A stretch of DNA of 64,000 nt from Amazonocrinis nigriterrae CENA67 (GTDB lineage Bacteria; Cyanobacteriota; Cyanobacteriia; Cyanobacteriales; Nostocaceae): contig NZ_JAECZC010000025.1 in NCBI RefSeq assembly GCF_016056305.1, forward strand, positions 1 to 64,000. Direction: 5' to 3'. Numbering within the stretch: the first letter of the stretch is position 1; each line of letters begins with the position of its first letter. The notes beneath the pieces were generated by a model, which was not told the origin of the DNA, ran no database searches, and saw only the letters and a list, made by a program, of their open reading frames with translations. The position numbers and the translations under genes are program-made. Below are positions 56,367 through 64,000 of the stretch, piece by piece.

Positions 56367-57902
56367 ATGAATCTTTCGTTTCAAGAATTAGGCATATCAC
56401 AAGAACGTGCTGAGCTATTAGAAAAAATTGGCTTTACCACACCGACAAATATTCAAGCTCAAGCTATTCCCCAACTGCTAGCAGGACGGGATGTAGTGGG
56501 TCAATCCCAGACAGGAACAGGTAAAACAGCGGCTTTTTCCCTACCAATTTTAGAACGGCTGGATGTTCACACCAAAGCAGTGCAAGCACTGGTTTTAACA
56601 CCAACCCGTGAGTTAGCAATTCAAGTTCACGATGCCGTTGCCCAATTTATGGGTCATGACGGATTGCGTGTGTTAGCAATCTATGGTGGTCAATCGATTG
56701 ACCGTCAGATTTTACAACTCAAACGCGGTGTTCACATGGTCGTGGGCACCCCAGGACGAGTAATTGACTTACTCGATCGCGGTTGTTTGAAACTCGACCA
56801 AGTGAAATGGTTTGTGTTGGATGAAGCTGATGAAATGTTGAGCATGGGCTTTATCGACGACGTGGTGAAAATCCTTTCCCAAGCCCCTCAAGATCGTCAG
56901 ACAGCTTTATTTTCAGCCACAATGCCGCCATCGATTCGCATGTTGGTGAACAAATTTTTGCGATCGCCCGCGACAGTCACAGTTGAGCAACCAAAAGCTG
57001 CACCCAATAAAATCAATCAGGTAGCTTATCTCATCCCTCGCCACTGGACAAAAGCCAAAGCTTTACAGCCAATTCTGGAAATGGAAGATCCAGAAACAGC
57101 TTTAATCTTTGTGCGTACCAGACGGACAGCCGCAGAACTCACCAGTCAACTGCAAGCTGCTGGACACAGTGTTGATGAATACCACGGTGACTTGTCCCAA
57201 CAAGCACGGGAACGGTTATTAAGTCGATTCCGCAATCGTCAAGTACGCTGGGTAGTAGCCACTGATATTGCTGCACGCGGGTTAGATGTTGACCAACTAT
57301 CCCATGTAATCAACTACGACTTACCTGATAGTGTAGAAACATACCTCCATCGGATTGGTCGTACTGGTAGAGCCGGTAAAGAAGGAACCGCAATTTCTTT
57401 AGTACAGCCCTTTGAACGGCGTAAACAGCAAATATTTGAACGCCATAACCGCCAAAATTGGCAATTGCTGTCGATTCCCACAAGGGCACAAATTGAAGCA
57501 CGCCACATCAATAAATTGCAAGAACAAGTGGGAGAAGCCTTGACAGGTGAACGTCTAGCTTCATTCTTACCCATAGTCAGCGAACTCATTGAAAAATACG
57601 ATGCTCAAGCGATCGCGGCAGCGGCATTGCAAATCGCTTACGATCAAACTCGTCCCGCTTGGTTGCAATCAGATGTAGACATTCCCCAAGAAGAACCCGC
57701 CGTACCCAAACCCAAAATCAACAAGCGCCGCGATGGTTCTGGTGAAAGAAGCCGTTCTAGTTGGGTAAAATCTGATAACGGTATCAGCGAAGATGAAACA
57801 CGCGGTACTCCTAAGCCCAAACTGCGGACAAGCCGTCGTGAGTCTGTTGCACCTGTTAATCACAAGTTGGGTTCATCTACAGCTAAAGAATCAGCTTCGT
57901 AA
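56367..57902 (+). CDS. DEAD-box RNA helicase
   Basis: ATP-dependent RNA helicase of 511 residues with all motifs: Q motif region (GFTTPTNIQAQAIP), SQTGTGKT, PTRELAIQ, TPGRVID, DEAD (VLDEADEML), SAT, and HRIGRTGRAG. A basic Ser/Arg-rich tail (about 440-511) probably binds RNA. The start is the ATG at 56367, 6 nt after an AGGAG; a TTG at 56364 is in frame. It may be cotranscribed with rimO. Related to cold-induced cyanobacterial helicases (Crh). Confidence 0.92.
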   Translation: MNLSFQELGISQERAELLEKIGFTTPTNIQAQAIPQLLAGRDVVGQSQTGTGKTAAFSLPILERLDVHTKAVQALVLTPTRELAIQVHDAVAQFMGHDGLRVLAIYGGQSIDRQILQLKRGVHMVVGTPGRVIDLLDRGCLKLDQVKWFVLDEADEMLSMGFIDDVVKILSQAPQDRQTALFSATMPPSIRMLVNKFLRSPATVTVEQPKAAPNKINQVAYLIPRHWTKAKALQPILEMEDPETALIFVRTRRTAAELTSQLQAAGHSVDEYHGDLSQQARERLLSRFRNRQVRWVVATDIAARGLDVDQLSHVINYDLPDSVETYLHRIGRTGRAGKEGTAISLVQPFERRKQQIFERHNRQNWQLLSIPTRAQIEARHINKLQEQVGEALTGERLASFLPIVSELIEKYDAQAIAAAALQIAYDQTRPAWLQSDVDIPQEEPAVPKPKINKRRDGSGERSRSSWVKSDNGISEDETRGTPKPKLRTSRRESVAPVNHKLGSSTAKESAS

Positions 57903-57940
57903 GTCAAGAGTCATTAGTCATTAGTCATTAGTCATTAGTT
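57903..57940. repeat. STRR (GTCATTA)n after the helicase gene
   Basis: About five 7-bp units (AGTCATT) directly after the stop codon. Confidence 0.85.
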
Positions 57941-58025
57941 AAAAATCAAGCGTAAAAAACTAATGACTTGAATGACTTTTATCAGCTTGTGGGAACATAG
58001 ATACAGATGCATTCGCCGTGGTCTT

Positions 58026-58604
58026 ATGTTCACTATCACAGACTTAGAGCAGCTACAAGCAGAGCATCCAGAATGGCAGATGGAACTGGTAGATGGGAAT
58101 ATAGTTGTTATGGGCCCATCGGACTATGAATCAGAAGAAATTGGTGCTGAGTTAATCAGATTACTCGGCAACTGGGTACGTCCACGAAAATTAGGACGAG
58201 TTACTGGTTCTAGTGCTGGTTTTATTCTGCCTGTATTAGAAACTGAAAACGGCAAAGAAGCTGGTAGCGAACAACGAAATCTTCGCGCTCCCGATGTGTC
58301 TTTTGTGCGTGCTGATAGACTGAAAAAGAGCCAGCGTGATTTTGTCGAGCTTGTACCTGACTTAATGGTAGAGATCAAATCTAAGTCAGACCGCATTAAA
58401 CCACTAGTAGAAAAAATACAGCTATTTCTAGAACTTGGAACTACGGTTGGTATTTTAATTGACCCTGATAAATTGACGTTAACAGTCTACCGACTTAACG
58501 CTGAACCAATTGTTTTACAAAATAACGATAAATTGACATTACCAGAATTATTACCAGGTTGGGAACTCACAGTGTCAGAACTGTGGCCCCCTGTGTTTGA
58601 ATAA
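58026..58604 (+). CDS. Uma2-family (DUF820) putative endonuclease
   Basis: 192 residues from the ATG at 58026. The PD-(D/E)xK-like pattern is visible: WQMELVDGNIVVMGPS, LRAPDVSFVR and LVPDLMVEIKSKSD, with the catalytic Asp, Glu and Lys. Uma2 genes are greatly amplified in filamentous cyanobacteria; their role is unclear. An upstream in-frame start at 57972 adds 18 residues. Confidence 0.85.
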   Translation: MFTITDLEQLQAEHPEWQMELVDGNIVVMGPSDYESEEIGAELIRLLGNWVRPRKLGRVTGSSAGFILPVLETENGKEAGSEQRNLRAPDVSFVRADRLKKSQRDFVELVPDLMVEIKSKSDRIKPLVEKIQLFLELGTTVGILIDPDKLTLTVYRLNAEPIVLQNNDKLTLPELLPGWELTVSELWPPVFE

Positions 58605-58716
58605 TTACAGCATATTTTATCTGAATGAGATACACAAGGGCAGACAGGATGCCCGCCCCACAAGATTTATCATAATTAACTGTACTTTGATTACTTGCAA
58701 AAGGCTGTGAATAATA

Positions 58717-59664
58717 CTACAGCCAAGGGCGAGTAATTTTTTCTAGTTCCTTCACTTCATCATCGCTTAATCTCCAGCCTAATGCGCCTGCATTTTGTTG
58801 TACTTGTTGCGCTGTCTTGACTCCAGCGATGGGTATCACGTTTCCTTGAGCAATTAACCAGTTGAGTGCTACTTGGGCAGGAGTGCGATCGTATTTTTGC
58901 CCTAAGCTAGTTAATAAAGAGATTACTGGTGCTATTTTTTGCAACCCTTCTTTGTTAAAACGTGGGTCTACCCTTCTAGCACCAGTTGGTGTTTCAGCAC
59001 TCTCAGGGGTGTATTTACCTGTGAGCAATCCTTGAGCTAAAGGACTGTATGCTAAAATTGTCACGCCTAATTCACGGGCAGTTTGGATAATACCCTCACT
59101 TTCAACTTGGCGAGTTAGCAAAGAGTAGCGTACTTGGTTAACTGCTAAAGGTACTCCACGGGCTGCTAATATTTGGTGCGCTTCTCGCATTTGGGCTGCT
59201 GAGTAATTACTCACGCCTACCGCGCCAATTCTACCCCGCTTCACTTCATCGGCGAGGGCATTCATCAGCGTTTCTTGACTTAATAAAAAAGTGAACGGCC
59301 AATGCACTTGATACAGTTCTACTCGCTCTAATTGTAGGCGTTTGAGACTGTCTGTTAAGGCATCAGAGACGGATTGACCTGTAAATCGCCACGGTAAAGG
59401 GCCAAATTTAGTGGCAATTTGCACGGGTTTTTGTGCTTGTTTGATAAATTGCCCTAGTAATTGTTCTGACAGCCCCAAACCGTAAATTTCCGCAGTGTCG
59501 AAGAAAGTCACACCAGCTTCTAAAGCTGCGGTAAAAGCTTCTTGCACTTGTTCTTCGCCGTAGCGATCGCCATAGCTCCAAAATAGTTTATCACCCCATG
59601 CCCAAGTGCCTATGCAAAGGGGTGTGACAACTGGGCCATTCTGCCCCAATGTGATGGTTTCCAC
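58717..59664 (-). CDS. Aldo/keto reductase
   Basis: A 315-residue NADPH-dependent oxidoreductase with a TIM barrel. It has the Asp and Tyr of FFDTAEIYG, Lys of ATKFG, His of YQVHWP, and the coenzyme regions VGVSNYS and VALNWLIAQGNVIPIAGVKT. The substrate is not predictable; the family acts on aldehydes and ketones. The gene stands alone. Confidence 0.9.
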   Translation of the reverse strand: METITLGQNGPVVTPLCIGTWAWGDKLFWSYGDRYGEEQVQEAFTAALEAGVTFFDTAEIYGLGLSEQLLGQFIKQAQKPVQIATKFGPLPWRFTGQSVSDALTDSLKRLQLERVELYQVHWPFTFLLSQETLMNALADEVKRGRIGAVGVSNYSAAQMREAHQILAARGVPLAVNQVRYSLLTRQVESEGIIQTARELGVTILAYSPLAQGLLTGKYTPESAETPTGARRVDPRFNKEGLQKIAPVISLLTSLGQKYDRTPAQVALNWLIAQGNVIPIAGVKTAQQVQQNAGALGWRLSDDEVKELEKITRPWL

Positions 59665-59810
59665 GTTTGTAAGTTTTAATTTATTTACATTTCTTTACTT
59701 TTCTAGTGTAGCGTTAGAGACAAGATTGGGTATGGAGAAAAATTTTCTAAATCTTCAAGTTGTTGAAGTTGGATTTAGACTTGATAATGATAAGACTAGA
59801 GGAAAGACTG

Positions 59811-60062
59811 ATGACCAGAGCAATTGGTCTAGAGGAAATTATTGCCCAAAAAGTAAAAACCTTATCAATAGAAAAGCAACAAGTTGTACTTGACTTTATA
59901 GAATTTCTGCAATTGAAATCACCATCAGTGGAGTTTAAGCATCATGATGGCACGCCAATGTCTGCTTTAGAAGCAGCGGGGGACTTAGTGGGCTGTGTGG
60001 ATTCTGGGCCTGGGGATCTCTCGACAAACAAGGAGTATCTTAAAAGACCATTAGCAGAATGA
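59811..60062 (+). CDS. VapB-type antitoxin
   Basis: 83 residues from the ATG at 59811, which follows AGAGGAAAG. The core LEEIIAQKVKTLSIEKQQVVLDFIEFLQLK resembles DUF2281-type antitoxins that pair with PIN toxins. It overlaps the next gene by 4 bp (ATGA), the usual coupling of antitoxin and toxin. Confidence 0.78.
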   Translation: MTRAIGLEEIIAQKVKTLSIEKQQVVLDFIEFLQLKSPSVEFKHHDGTPMSALEAAGDLVGCVDSGPGDLSTNKEYLKRPLAE

Positions 60063-60481
60063 AGCAAGCGGTACTAATAGATACAGGGCCAATAGTAGCT
60101 TTAATTAATCGTCGAGAGCAGTTTCATCAGTGGGTGACAAATCAGTTCAGACAGATTGAACCACCTTTGTTAACTTGTGAAGCAGTGATTACAGAAGCTT
60201 GTTTTCTTTTACAGAATGTGTATGGAGGTGAAGCAGCAGTAATTTCTTTTGTACAAAAGGGAATCATCCAGGTTCCATTTCGCCTGAGTGAAGAAGCTGT
60301 TGCTGTTTTTGAGTTGATGCAACGTTATCAGTCAGTTCCAATGTCTTTAGCAGATGCCTGTTTAGTGAAGATGGCAGAACTGTATCCTAAAAGTGAATTG
60401 CTGACATTTGATAGTGATTTTAGGATTTATAGGAAGAATCGTGAGCAATTAATTTCTACGATCATGCCAGAGAATAGCTGA
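60059..60481 (+). CDS. PIN-domain toxin (VapC-like ribonuclease)
   Basis: A 140-residue PIN-domain protein. The acidic residues are Asp8 in VLIDTGPIVALI, Glu in EAVITEACFLL, Asp in SLADACLVKMAE and Asp in LLTFDSDFRIYR, the four needed for Mg-dependent RNA cleavage. It follows its antitoxin by overlap. Confidence 0.88.
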   Translation: MKQAVLIDTGPIVALINRREQFHQWVTNQFRQIEPPLLTCEAVITEACFLLQNVYGGEAAVISFVQKGIIQVPFRLSEEAVAVFELMQRYQSVPMSLADACLVKMAELYPKSELLTFDSDFRIYRKNREQLISTIMPENS

Positions 60482-60633
60482 ATAGAGGATTAACTGAGAG
60501 CTTGCACCATTCTCAATTTTTCAATTATTACCTACACACAAGTTAGAACACCAGAGCGATCGCCTGGAGAATCTTGAAAAGGAGAATTGAGGGTTTGAAA
60601 GATTTCTTGCGTAAGTTTTAAGGAAAATAAACC

Positions 60634-60747
60634 CTGTGGTTATGAATGAATATTCTGTCGTTACCAATGATTATTCATTTATAAGGAACCTTTAAGCTGT
60701 GGTTACCACGGCTTAAGCTGTGGTTATGGATGAATATTCTGTCGTTA
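60634..60747 (+). repeat. Direct 30-bp repeat pair
   Basis: A 30-bp sequence starting CTGTGGTTATG and ending ATTCTGTCGTTA occurs at 60634-60663 and 60718-60747 with one difference. AAGCTGTGGTTACCACGGCTTAAGC-like inverted sequence lies between. Confidence 0.8.
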
Positions 60748-60785
60748 TATCAATTCCAAAAATATTTGCAACACATAAATCAGCT

Positions 60786-60813
60786 GTAGGGGCGTACAGC
60801 TGTACGCCCCTAC
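60786..60813. repeat. Perfect 28-bp palindrome
   Basis: Reads identically on both strands: GTAGGGGCGTACAG at 60786-60799, then its inverse. It lies in the gene-free 60482-61182 spacer with other repeats, so it is a dispersed palindrome rather than a tailored operator. Confidence 0.8.
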
Positions 60814-61182
60814 CGATGTATCTGTATTAGGTATTTTGTGAAATGGTATGACATCTTGCACTCGCTTTATTGCAATTACAGTGCAATAGGCAATGCTGAA
60901 ACTTTGCTTAAACCTAATTATTACGTTGTCGGTATTGCCCACCCTAGAATTACTAAAAATTGTGCCAGATATGAAATATAAAGCAGCAAGAGTATAATGA
61001 TTTGGCCGTAAACAACATAATTTGTAATTTTTGATCAACCAACTGCACAAACTTTACAAAAAACTTGATCATTATGAAGTTTATATGAAACTTTGCTTAA
61101 CTGTCTTAACTGTCTTAACTGTCCTTGAACCCCTTTTTGAGTCATGTTAACTTACTGACGTTCCCACTAAAAAATTGAAACC

Positions 61183-61671
61183 ATGACTGACAAATACTCA
61201 CAAATTTGGAGAACAGTAAAGAAGTGTTTCTCTTTGGCACTAGTTTTATTCATTTCAGTTGCTTTATCAGTTACGGCCCCTGATACAGCTTTAGCAGAAG
61301 ACTTCGGTGATTTAGTATTTTATGAAGGTAACGATTGTAAACAAGACATAGTTTTTACGTACAATTCGGAAGCTTCCGCTGATGATAATTGTCAAACTTC
61401 TGGAACAGGTTGTTACGGTGATAACGATGAAGCTAGGTCTTTATTAATTACAGGTTTTGCAAACCCCGGTACTAGAATTAAAGTCTTTGATTCCACTAGT
61501 GCAGATACAACTGATGACTATACAGTTATAGACATATTGCCTGACTTACCACTTGAAGGCACTTGTGTTGGCACTTTTGAGCAAACTCAGCAAAGGTCTG
61601 GTTATAAAGTGGCTCACGTTCACAAAGATGGTTTAGATGGGCAAGTTTCTCACGTTACAGTGCAACCATAA
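61183..61671 (+). CDS. Exported cysteine-containing protein, unknown function
   Basis: A 162-residue protein with a signal peptide (SLALVLFISVALSVTAPDTALA, cleaved near residue 38). The mature part is acidic, with five cysteines (GNDCKQD, DDNCQTS, TGCYG, GTCVG region), suggesting disulfides. It has no membrane anchor. Not recognised. The VKOR-Trx protein encoded at 51825-52805 could oxidise such exported proteins. Confidence 0.7.
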   Translation: MTDKYSQIWRTVKKCFSLALVLFISVALSVTAPDTALAEDFGDLVFYEGNDCKQDIVFTYNSEASADDNCQTSGTGCYGDNDEARSLLITGFANPGTRIKVFDSTSADTTDDYTVIDILPDLPLEGTCVGTFEQTQQRSGYKVAHVHKDGLDGQVSHVTVQP

Positions 61672-61826
61672 TAGTTTGAATAGTCTGCCAAGGTATTTTT
61701 AATAGATAGGGGAAAGGGTAAAGCTTTTAAACCCTTCCCCTTTTCCCTTTGGTCAGTCTCTATCTGTTAATATTTGCGTGGTGAACTATTAGTTAAGACA
61801 CCAAAAATTAATGTCTTTGTGCCTTC

Positions 61827-61863
61827 GTGTCTTTGTGGTAGATATATTGAACCACAAAGACAC
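61827..61863. terminator. Bidirectional hairpin between convergent genes
   Basis: GTGTCTTTGTGGT (61827-61839) pairs exactly with ACCACAAAGACAC (61851-61863), loop 11 nt. It sits between the secreted-protein gene and the SGNH gene and could terminate both. It is also a known dispersed CACAAAGA-type repeat. Confidence 0.55.
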
Positions 61864-61879
61864 AAAGACACAAAGGGTA

Positions 61880-62839
61880 CTACTGAGCTTGTGGTGAAAT
61901 TTCCAAAATTTCTAAAAGCGATCGCACCATCACTTTACTCACAAGTTGATTGCCTTGCAAGTTGAGATGAATATGATCTTGGTACAAGGCTTTGGCGTTG
62001 GGGGTTGAGTTGAATATTGGTAAAAAATCTATATAATTAATTTGCTGAATCTTAGTAAATTCATTTAGGCGTTGACGTGCTTTAATTTCATAATCGCGGG
62101 GGCCTGGTTCGCCAATTTCTCGTAGTAAGGGAGTCATAACTAGCAATAATTTGCTATTACTTTCACGAGTAAGTGCGTGAATTTTAGCTATTGCTTCTAG
62201 ATTAAACCCCACGCGATCGCCTGCTTCTTGTTGCACTGCTTTCATTTCTGGAATTGGCTTTTGCTTGTGAAGATAACGCTGCCACACTTCCACGCTTGCT
62301 AAAGGTGGTTTACTATCTGGATAGTTGCGATCGCGTCCCACAGGTAAAGAAGTGGGTGCTGTAGCAAATAAATCATCGGTATTAATTAATAGCACTACTG
62401 CCTGAGCATTAAAATTGCCAAACCTTTGTAAATAAGCTAATTCGTTTCTTGGCCCCCAAGAATTTGCTGAAGCATTTAATACTTCAAATTGTTGATAATT
62501 ACCAGTTTCTACTGAGGAAGCCATGATCAGGCTAGAAATCGTATTTGCTTGATCTGTCCACCAGCCACCATTAGCGATAGAATCTCCCAGCAGTAGCACT
62601 CGTAATGTGGAGGGTGTAGGCGTTTTTGTAATCGGCCCACTCCGCATAGAATATTCGTTAATTTCAATGCGATTCCCAAAGCGACGAGTGCGTTGGTTAG
62701 GGGCTAACAAATAACCAATCTCGTCGTCACTAATATAAATCAGGGGATTACCAAAACCAAACAGCGATCGCAGTCCTGTCTCTATCACCACCAATAATCC
62801 CACAACCACCGCCAAAATTACAATCAGCGCTACTTTCAC
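61880..62839 (-). CDS. SGNH/GDSL-type hydrolase, membrane anchored
   Basis: A 319-residue protein. A hydrophobic N-terminal helix (VALIVILAVVVGLLVVIETGL) anchors or exports it. The GDSL motif is LLLGDSIANGG, an Asn in the GN-type block follows, and DHIHLNLQGNQLV gives the catalytic Asp/His. Such enzymes act as esterases or O-acyl hydrolases on cell-envelope glycans. The substrate is unknown. Confidence 0.8.
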   Translation of the reverse strand: MKVALIVILAVVVGLLVVIETGLRSLFGFGNPLIYISDDEIGYLLAPNQRTRRFGNRIEINEYSMRSGPITKTPTPSTLRVLLLGDSIANGGWWTDQANTISSLIMASSVETGNYQQFEVLNASANSWGPRNELAYLQRFGNFNAQAVVLLINTDDLFATAPTSLPVGRDRNYPDSKPPLASVEVWQRYLHKQKPIPEMKAVQQEAGDRVGFNLEAIAKIHALTRESNSKLLLVMTPLLREIGEPGPRDYEIKARQRLNEFTKIQQINYIDFLPIFNSTPNAKALYQDHIHLNLQGNQLVSKVMVRSLLEILEISPQAQ

Positions 62840-62877
62840 TTACCAACACCCTCCATAACTCATACTGTTTCACCACA

Positions 62878-63088
62878 CTCAGCACTCAGCACTCCACACT
62901 CCACACTCACACTCACACTCAGCACTCCACACTCCACACTCAGCACTCAGCACTCCACACTCCACACTCAGCACTCAGCACTCAGCACTCAGCACTCCAC
63001 ACTCCACACTCCACACTCCACACTCCACACTCCACACTCAGCACTCAGCACTCAGCACTCAGCACTCCACACTCCACACTCAGCACTT
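62878..63088. repeat. Long STRR array (CACTCAG/CACTCCA)n
   Basis: About thirty 7-bp units alternating CACTCAG and CACTCCA in blocks, the longest such array in the window. No gene runs through it. Confidence 0.93.
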
Positions 63089-63259
63089 TGTCATTTGTAT
63101 CAAGATAGTCTCTCTATCTGGAGTCATAAGTAAATTTGTGGATGAATTTGTTGCAAAGCTTAAACAAAATATTATTAGTTAGTTTGCTCTATATGCGAAT
63201 GAAAGGACTACAATCAAAACGGATAAATTAGCCCTGTAATAGAGGAGGATTACGAAGCT

Positions 63260-63400
63260 ATGTCCGACTTAAATCGAGGTATTATGAAATTTAAGGGCGC
63301 AGACTCCCCAAGAGCAGTCACTATCTCTACTGTGTTACTACTGGGTTCGATTGCCGCCCTGATTATTTGGGCGCTGCAAGCTGCCTATGCGCTAAACTAA
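63260..63400 (+). CDS. Single-helix small membrane protein, 46 aa
   Basis: MSDLNRGIMKFKGADSPRAV followed by one membrane helix (VTISTVLLLGSIAALIIWALQAAYAL). A perfect AGGAGG lies 12 nt before the ATG, and a hairpin terminator follows at 63420-63460, so the gene is well bounded. Size and layout recall small subunits of photosynthetic or NDH complexes, but I cannot name it. Confidence 0.75.
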   Translation: MSDLNRGIMKFKGADSPRAVTISTVLLLGSIAALIIWALQAAYALN

Positions 63401-63419
63401 AACCGTTAGTAGCTTTATC

Positions 63420-63460
63420 AGGACACTGGCAAAACAATCTCTGTTTGGGCCAAGTGTCCT
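63420..63460 (+). terminator. Hairpin after the 46-aa gene
   Basis: AGGACACT (63420-63427) pairs exactly with AGTGTCCT (63453-63460); GGC/GCC extends the stem. Confidence 0.55.
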
Positions 63461-63621
63461 GCAAGCAAATATTAAAATCAAAGCACCCTCACAACCATCA
63501 AAAAATTTCAGAAAACTTTTATAATGAAAGATTTGAAATTTGAGGTGGAAAATGAGTCTAAAGTCACAACACTTGCTACAACTTTGGAAACCAAAGCAAC
63601 GCAGCGCCACCAAAATCGACA

Positions 63622-64000
63622 ATGATTGAACTTTGGGGTGCCTTAGTTATTTTAATTGCTTGCCCCCTCTTGGGTGCGTTACCAGTAATTGCCTGGATTA
63701 CCTACGCTATCAAGCGCAAGCAGCTGGCAAAAGTTGGCACTAAAAATATCAGTGTGTCAGCTGCTTTTTACCACGGCGGTACACTGGTAGGAATATTGGC
63801 AGTTGTTTCAGAAGCTTTAAAAGGAATTGCGGCTGTTTTACTAGCGCGTGTTTTTTTTAAAGATGGATCGTCTTGGGAAATAGTTGCCCTGATTGCCCTA
63901 GTATTAGGTAGATACTGGATGGGTAGGGGTGCGGGTACGACAAACGCCGCTTGGGGTTTTCTGGTACACGATCCACTAGTAGCTGTCTTCACAAGTTTTT
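63622..64000 (+). CDS. PlsY-like membrane acyltransferase, N-terminal part
   Basis: The reading frame opens at the ATG at 63622 and runs off the window after 126 codons. It has membrane helices (IELWGALVILIACPLLGALPVIAWI; a second at VGILAVVSEALKGIAAVLLA) and motifs like those of glycerol-3-phosphate acyltransferase PlsY: GTKNISVSAAFYHGG, EALKGIAAV and GRYWMGRGAGTTNAAWG. The Asp of the usual D-x-x-KG is Glu here. PlsY transfers acyl groups from acyl-phosphate in phospholipid synthesis. A 25-codon frame (63552-63629) overlaps its start and may be a leader or chance. Confidence 0.65.
   Translation, partial: MIELWGALVILIACPLLGALPVIAWITYAIKRKQLAKVGTKNISVSAAFYHGGTLVGILAVVSEALKGIAAVLLARVFFKDGSSWEIVALIALVLGRYWMGRGAGTTNAAWGFLVHDPLVAVFTSF

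Noticed and set aside
60745-61050. 101-codon frame on the minus strand
   Set aside because: It includes the 28-bp palindrome and other repeats; the translation looks random.
62878-63088. Possible CRISPR array
   Set aside because: The period is 7 bp with no spacers; it is an STRR.

Overview
The window comes from a filamentous cyanobacterium, most likely a Nostocales strain of the Calothrix/Tolypothrix/Fremyella/Nostoc kind. The evidence is the phycobilisome genes, the many GCGATCGC (HIP1) palindromes, the many 7-bp-period tandem repeats (STRRs) between genes, and the cyanobacterial gene content (pcyA, crtQ, btpA). The exact species cannot be told from the sequence alone. No tRNA, rRNA, CRISPR array or transposase gene was seen.

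Positions 234-22483 are the centre of interest. They hold what looks like a nearly complete type III chromatic acclimation (CA3) locus. In order: an NblA gene missed by length filters; the phycoerythrin genes cpeB-cpeA and their lyase/chaperone genes cpeY-cpeZ; on the other strand, a very large fusion of a dye-decolorizing-type heme peroxidase with a glycyl-radical enzyme; a green/red cyanobacteriochrome kinase (rcaE) followed at once by a single-domain response regulator (rcaF); a PEP-CTERM surface protein on the other strand; the large response regulator rcaC; a small antitoxin-like gene and a methyltransferase; pcyA; and a phycocyanin operon cpcB-cpcA-cpcC-cpcD facing a HEAT-repeat bilin-lyase-type gene. 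Two perfect copies of the RcaC-binding L box, TTGCACA-N4-TTGCACA, lie upstream of pcyA and of cpcBACD. The RcaE-type GAF domain keeps the Glu/Leu/Lys protochromic triad at the spacing recalled for RcaE. Sensor, phosphorelay, regulator, DNA targets and both pigment operons are therefore encoded within about 22 kb. The expected logic is red light -> RcaE -> RcaF -> RcaC -> L box -> pcyA and phycocyanin up, with phycoerythrin favoured in green light.

Positions 22700-36260 are ordinary chromosome: a CPBP membrane protease, a TM2-domain protein, a copper P-type ATPase, an FHA protein, a TIGR01777 epimerase, a TPR protein, an Fe-S carrier (IscA/SufA type) and several conserved cyanobacterial proteins of unknown role, separated by repeat-rich spacers. 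Positions 36261-38261 hold about 2 kb without a convincing gene. Positions 38262-48605 carry a small ribbon-helix-helix protein, zeta-carotene desaturase, a SRPBCC protein, an AT-rich orphan gene beside a hicAB toxin-antitoxin pair, a 2Fe-2S ferredoxin-like protein, cobyric acid synthase, PrxQ and a drug/lipid-type ABC exporter. Positions 48781-64000 carry a CHASE2-PAS-GGDEF protein, a VKOR-thioredoxin fusion, btpA, rimO, a DEAD-box helicase, a Uma2 protein, an aldo/keto reductase, a vapBC-type pair, a secreted Cys protein, an SGNH hydrolase, a 46-residue single-helix membrane protein, and the start of a PlsY-like membrane protein cut by the window edge.

Several families of small repeats are visible: heptamer STRRs, including stretches that appear to have entered two coding regions; a palindromic element of about 150 bp with ACGTGAGTTCGA ends (three copies, one inside the cpc operon and one split by a 217-bp MITE with a TTGTA target duplication); and an element with GACTTACGCAA ends.
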